From Aureicoccus marinus (GTDB lineage Bacteria; Bacteroidota; Bacteroidia; Flavobacteriales; Flavobacteriaceae), in contig NZ_MQVX01000001.1 of the NCBI RefSeq assembly GCF_002954325.1, positions 377,546-441,545 of the forward strand: a stretch of DNA of 64,000 nt, given 5' to 3'. Of the stretch, positions 62,176 to 64,000 are shown one piece after another. Made by a program: the position numbers and the translations under genes. The notes under the pieces were generated by a model. The model was not told where the DNA came from. It saw nothing but the letters and a program-made list of their open reading frames with translations, and did not search any database. The number at the start of each line of letters is the position of its first letter. Within the stretch, counting starts at the first letter, position 1.

Positions 62176-63468
62176 TTACTGTCTCTGGTACTTTCCTTCG
62201 TATCGCTTCCACAGTTCGGTCTGGTGACTTTCGAGACTGATGAGGCGGCCGTCAATAAAGGCATGGGTCAATTGATTCCCTCGCATATCCAGTGCATCCC
62301 CTTTAGAGATGAATAGGGTGGCACTTTTCCCGACTTCCAGGGTCCCGTAATTGGAATCAATGCCGAGTATTTTTGCGGTGTTACCTGAAATCAATTGCAA
62401 GGCTACTTCCTTGTCTAGTCCTTGCCCGACCACTTGCCCGGCATAAAAGGGAAGGTTTCTCGTTTGAAAGTTGCTAGCACTGGCATTTTGAAGACCGACT
62501 AGCAAACCGGCGTCGACCAAAAGACGAGGCAATTTATAGGCGTAGTCGTAGTCGTGATCTTCGGAGCGGGGCAGGCTGTGCGTACTTTGTACAAGAACAG
62601 GTACCTGGTGTTTTTTAAGAAGATCAGCCACACCTACGGCTTGATATCCTCCAACAAGGACGACTTCCTTAATCCCGGTCGCCTTGGCGGTGGTTACCGC
62701 ATCGATGATTTCTCTTTCTCCATCGGCATAGATGTAGAGTTTCCCGCTTCCGTTAAAAAGCTTCTGCATGGCCTCCATGGCCGGGTTTTGGATGCTGCTG
62801 GGGCCTTTGCCATAGGCGGCGGATTCCGTCATGAAATTCGCGACTTCTTCTACCTGATCAGCGTATTGCTTATTGGGTTGAAATCCGCGAGGTTCTCCTA
62901 ACCACCAGCGCCCTCTTCTGAAGGAGTTCGGCCAATTCAGGTGTACGCCGTCGTCTTCTTTGACCAGGGCATCTTCCCAATTCCAGGCATCCAACTGTAC
63001 GATGGAAGAGGTTCCTGAAATTCGACCACCCTTGGGGGTGATCTGCGAAAGCAGAACACCATTGGGGCGTAAACTTTCGACCACTTGAGATTCTGCATTG
63101 TAGGCAATTATACTGCGAACATGCGGGATCATCCCTCCAAGTTCATCTTGGTCATCTGAGGCGCGTACCGCATTGATCTCGACCAGACCAAGCGACTTTC
63201 CTGGAGCGATAAAACCAGGGTAGACATGCATTCCGCTTGCCTGAATGACTTTTCCCTGACGAGCAATACGCGTTCTCGCATCACCGACAAAGCTCAGTTT
63301 GCCATCGGCAAACATCAAGAGGGAGTTTTCGATCACTTTTCCGTTCCCCAAGTGGGCCGTGGCTCCTTCAATGGTGAAGGCCTCGGTCTGGATCGGAGCA
63401 GGGGTTTGTTGGGCATAGGTCAGTACAAGACCCAACAAAAAGCTAAAGAGTATATTGAATTTTTTCAT
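62176..63468 (-). CDS. Exported amidohydrolase-like protein
   Basis: A 430-residue protein with a signal peptide (MKKFNILFSFLLGLVLTYA). The family core is recognisable (TIEGATAHLGNGKVIENSL near the N-terminus, VYPGFIAPGK where the metal HxH would be expected, and NTAKILGIDSNYGTLEVGKSA at the C-terminus). The metal-binding HxH is replaced, so it may be catalytically altered. It lies between the upstream amidohydrolase fragment and TrmH, as part of a tandem amidohydrolase pair. Confidence 0.82.
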   Translation of the reverse strand: MKKFNILFSFLLGLVLTYAQQTPAPIQTEAFTIEGATAHLGNGKVIENSLLMFADGKLSFVGDARTRIARQGKVIQASGMHVYPGFIAPGKSLGLVEINAVRASDDQDELGGMIPHVRSIIAYNAESQVVESLRPNGVLLSQITPKGGRISGTSSIVQLDAWNWEDALVKEDDGVHLNWPNSFRRGRWWLGEPRGFQPNKQYADQVEEVANFMTESAAYGKGPSSIQNPAMEAMQKLFNGSGKLYIYADGEREIIDAVTTAKATGIKEVVLVGGYQAVGVADLLKKHQVPVLVQSTHSLPRSEDHDYDYAYKLPRLLVDAGLLVGLQNASASNFQTRNLPFYAGQVVGQGLDKEVALQLISGNTAKILGIDSNYGTLEVGKSATLFISKGDALDMRGNQLTHAFIDGRLISLESHQTELWKRYEGKYQRQ

Positions 63469-63477
63469 CTTGTCTTT

Positions 63478-64000
63478 TTAGAGCGTTTCGCATTCGAAAC
63501 GCGGTTTTTTGTTTTGTCTTGCAGGCTGTGTTTTACCTCCACTGGCTTTTACCTTCAACATCTTGCGAACGAGCATATTCTTTTGCTCGTCGATGGCCGT
63601 TCTCTTGGCTAAATCCTGTTGCTTGTCAAAGTAAACAGCCCCTTCAATCATGGTTTTTTCGGCTTTGGCATAAACCGAAAGGGGGTGATCGGACCAAAGA
63701 ACAAGGTCGGCATCTTTTCCTTTTTCGATACTTCCAACACGGTTGTCTATACGCAAGAGTTTAGCCGCATTCAGGGTGACCATTTGCCAGGCTTCAATTT
63801 CGGACATGCCCCCGTATTTTACGGTTTTGGCAGCTTCTTGGTTCAAACGACGAGACATTTCGGCGTCATCACTATTGATGGCAACCGTTACCCCTGCGCG
63901 GTGCATAATGGCAGCGTTAAAAGGGATGGCGTCTTTTACCTCGTATTTGTAGGCCCACCAATCACTGAAGGTCGATCCACCAACTCCGTGTTCGGCCATT
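63478..64000 (-). CDS. Amidohydrolase, C-terminal part, cut by the window edge
   Basis: The last ~173 residues of an amidohydrolase whose N-terminus lies beyond 64000. Visible parts are AGVTVAINSDDAEMSRRLNQ (metal-site Asp), TLNAAKLLRIDNRVGSIEKG and KDADLVLW, the standard amidohydrolase C-terminal block. The tail is basic. It lies nine bases upstream of the second amidohydrolase gene, so the two are likely cotranscribed. Confidence 0.85.
   Translation of the reverse strand, partial: MAEHGVGGSTFSDWWAYKYEVKDAIPFNAAIMHRAGVTVAINSDDAEMSRRLNQEAAKTVKYGGMSEIEAWQMVTLNAAKLLRIDNRVGSIEKGKDADLVLWSDHPLSVYAKAEKTMIEGAVYFDKQQDLAKRTAIDEQKNMLVRKMLKVKASGGKTQPARQNKKPRFECETL

Noticed and set aside
1-64000. tRNA, rRNA, CRISPR array, insertion sequence, prophage
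   Set aside because: No TTCGAATCC-type T-arm in a cloverleaf, no spaced direct repeats of array type, and no transposase, integrase or phage structural gene was found.

Overview
This window is chromosomal DNA from a member of the Bacteroidota, most likely a marine-type flavobacterium (class Flavobacteriia). The evidence is the gene set and neighbourhoods: an ~1120-residue SecA with no C-terminal zinc motif, a DUF2795 protein beside it, CCC-motif and DUF2752 membrane proteins, paired DUF368 transporters, an OstA-like protein, a five-repeat DUF349 protein, a TonB-dependent receptor and a DUF4105 protein. Promoter-like sequences fit the Bacteroidota pattern (TTG, then TAnnTTTG about 16-20 bases later), and few genes have a clear Shine-Dalgarno site. 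G+C looks close to half. Genes are densely packed, and convergent pairs are often separated by only a few bases. I see no tRNA, rRNA, CRISPR array, insertion sequence or prophage.

Layout. 0-12.6 kb: a SRAP DNA-repair protein, a GH3 beta-glucosidase, MazG with a MATE exporter, and an envelope-glycan group (two GT39 enzymes, a PAP2 phosphatase, a GT2 enzyme and a flippase-like membrane protein), then MeaB. 12.6-18.2 kb: an Ohr-like protein without its first catalytic cysteine, an ECF sigma/anti-sigma/heptad-repeat protein operon, MsrA, an M23 peptidase, then a gene-poor stretch with a strong hairpin terminator and tiny proteins. 18.3-34 kb: S9 and M14 peptidases, an orphan histidine kinase, secA, a small-gene/PduO/DUF4105 operon, pssA, and the kdsD-tatC-CMD-lptB operon. 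34-48 kb: recQ, the DUF2752/CD225/CCC/DUF2752 membrane cluster, an Smr protein, a cysteine desulfurase, a TonB receptor with an M23 peptidase, and a zap operon followed by a 6S-like RNA, rny and a CBS protein. 48-64 kb, all on the minus strand: a long housekeeping run of amidohydrolases, TrmH-family methyltransferase, RelA/SpoT, Fur, purA, OstA, aminotransferase, TPR, two DUF368 proteins, aroE and DUF349.

How genes work together. LPS biogenesis is represented by kdsD, lptB and the OstA-like protein. Undecaprenyl-phosphate chemistry and recycling are represented by PAP2, GT2, GT39 and the two DUF368 proteins. MeaB and PduO both serve adenosylcobalamin-dependent methylmalonyl-CoA mutase, which is not in the window.

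The most striking oddity is that four genes (GT39 at 1 kb, flippase-like at 10 kb, msrA at 16 kb, M23 at 45 kb), and possibly a fifth (CBS at 47.6 kb), are each broken by what looks like one missing base in a short homopolymer. That pattern suggests sequencing error at least as much as gene decay. The best candidates for less-described biology are the 17.2-18.2 kb hairpin/small-protein region, the 6S-like RNA between zapA and rny, the four-gene small membrane protein cluster at 36.3-37.7 kb, and the small protein translationally coupled to PduO.
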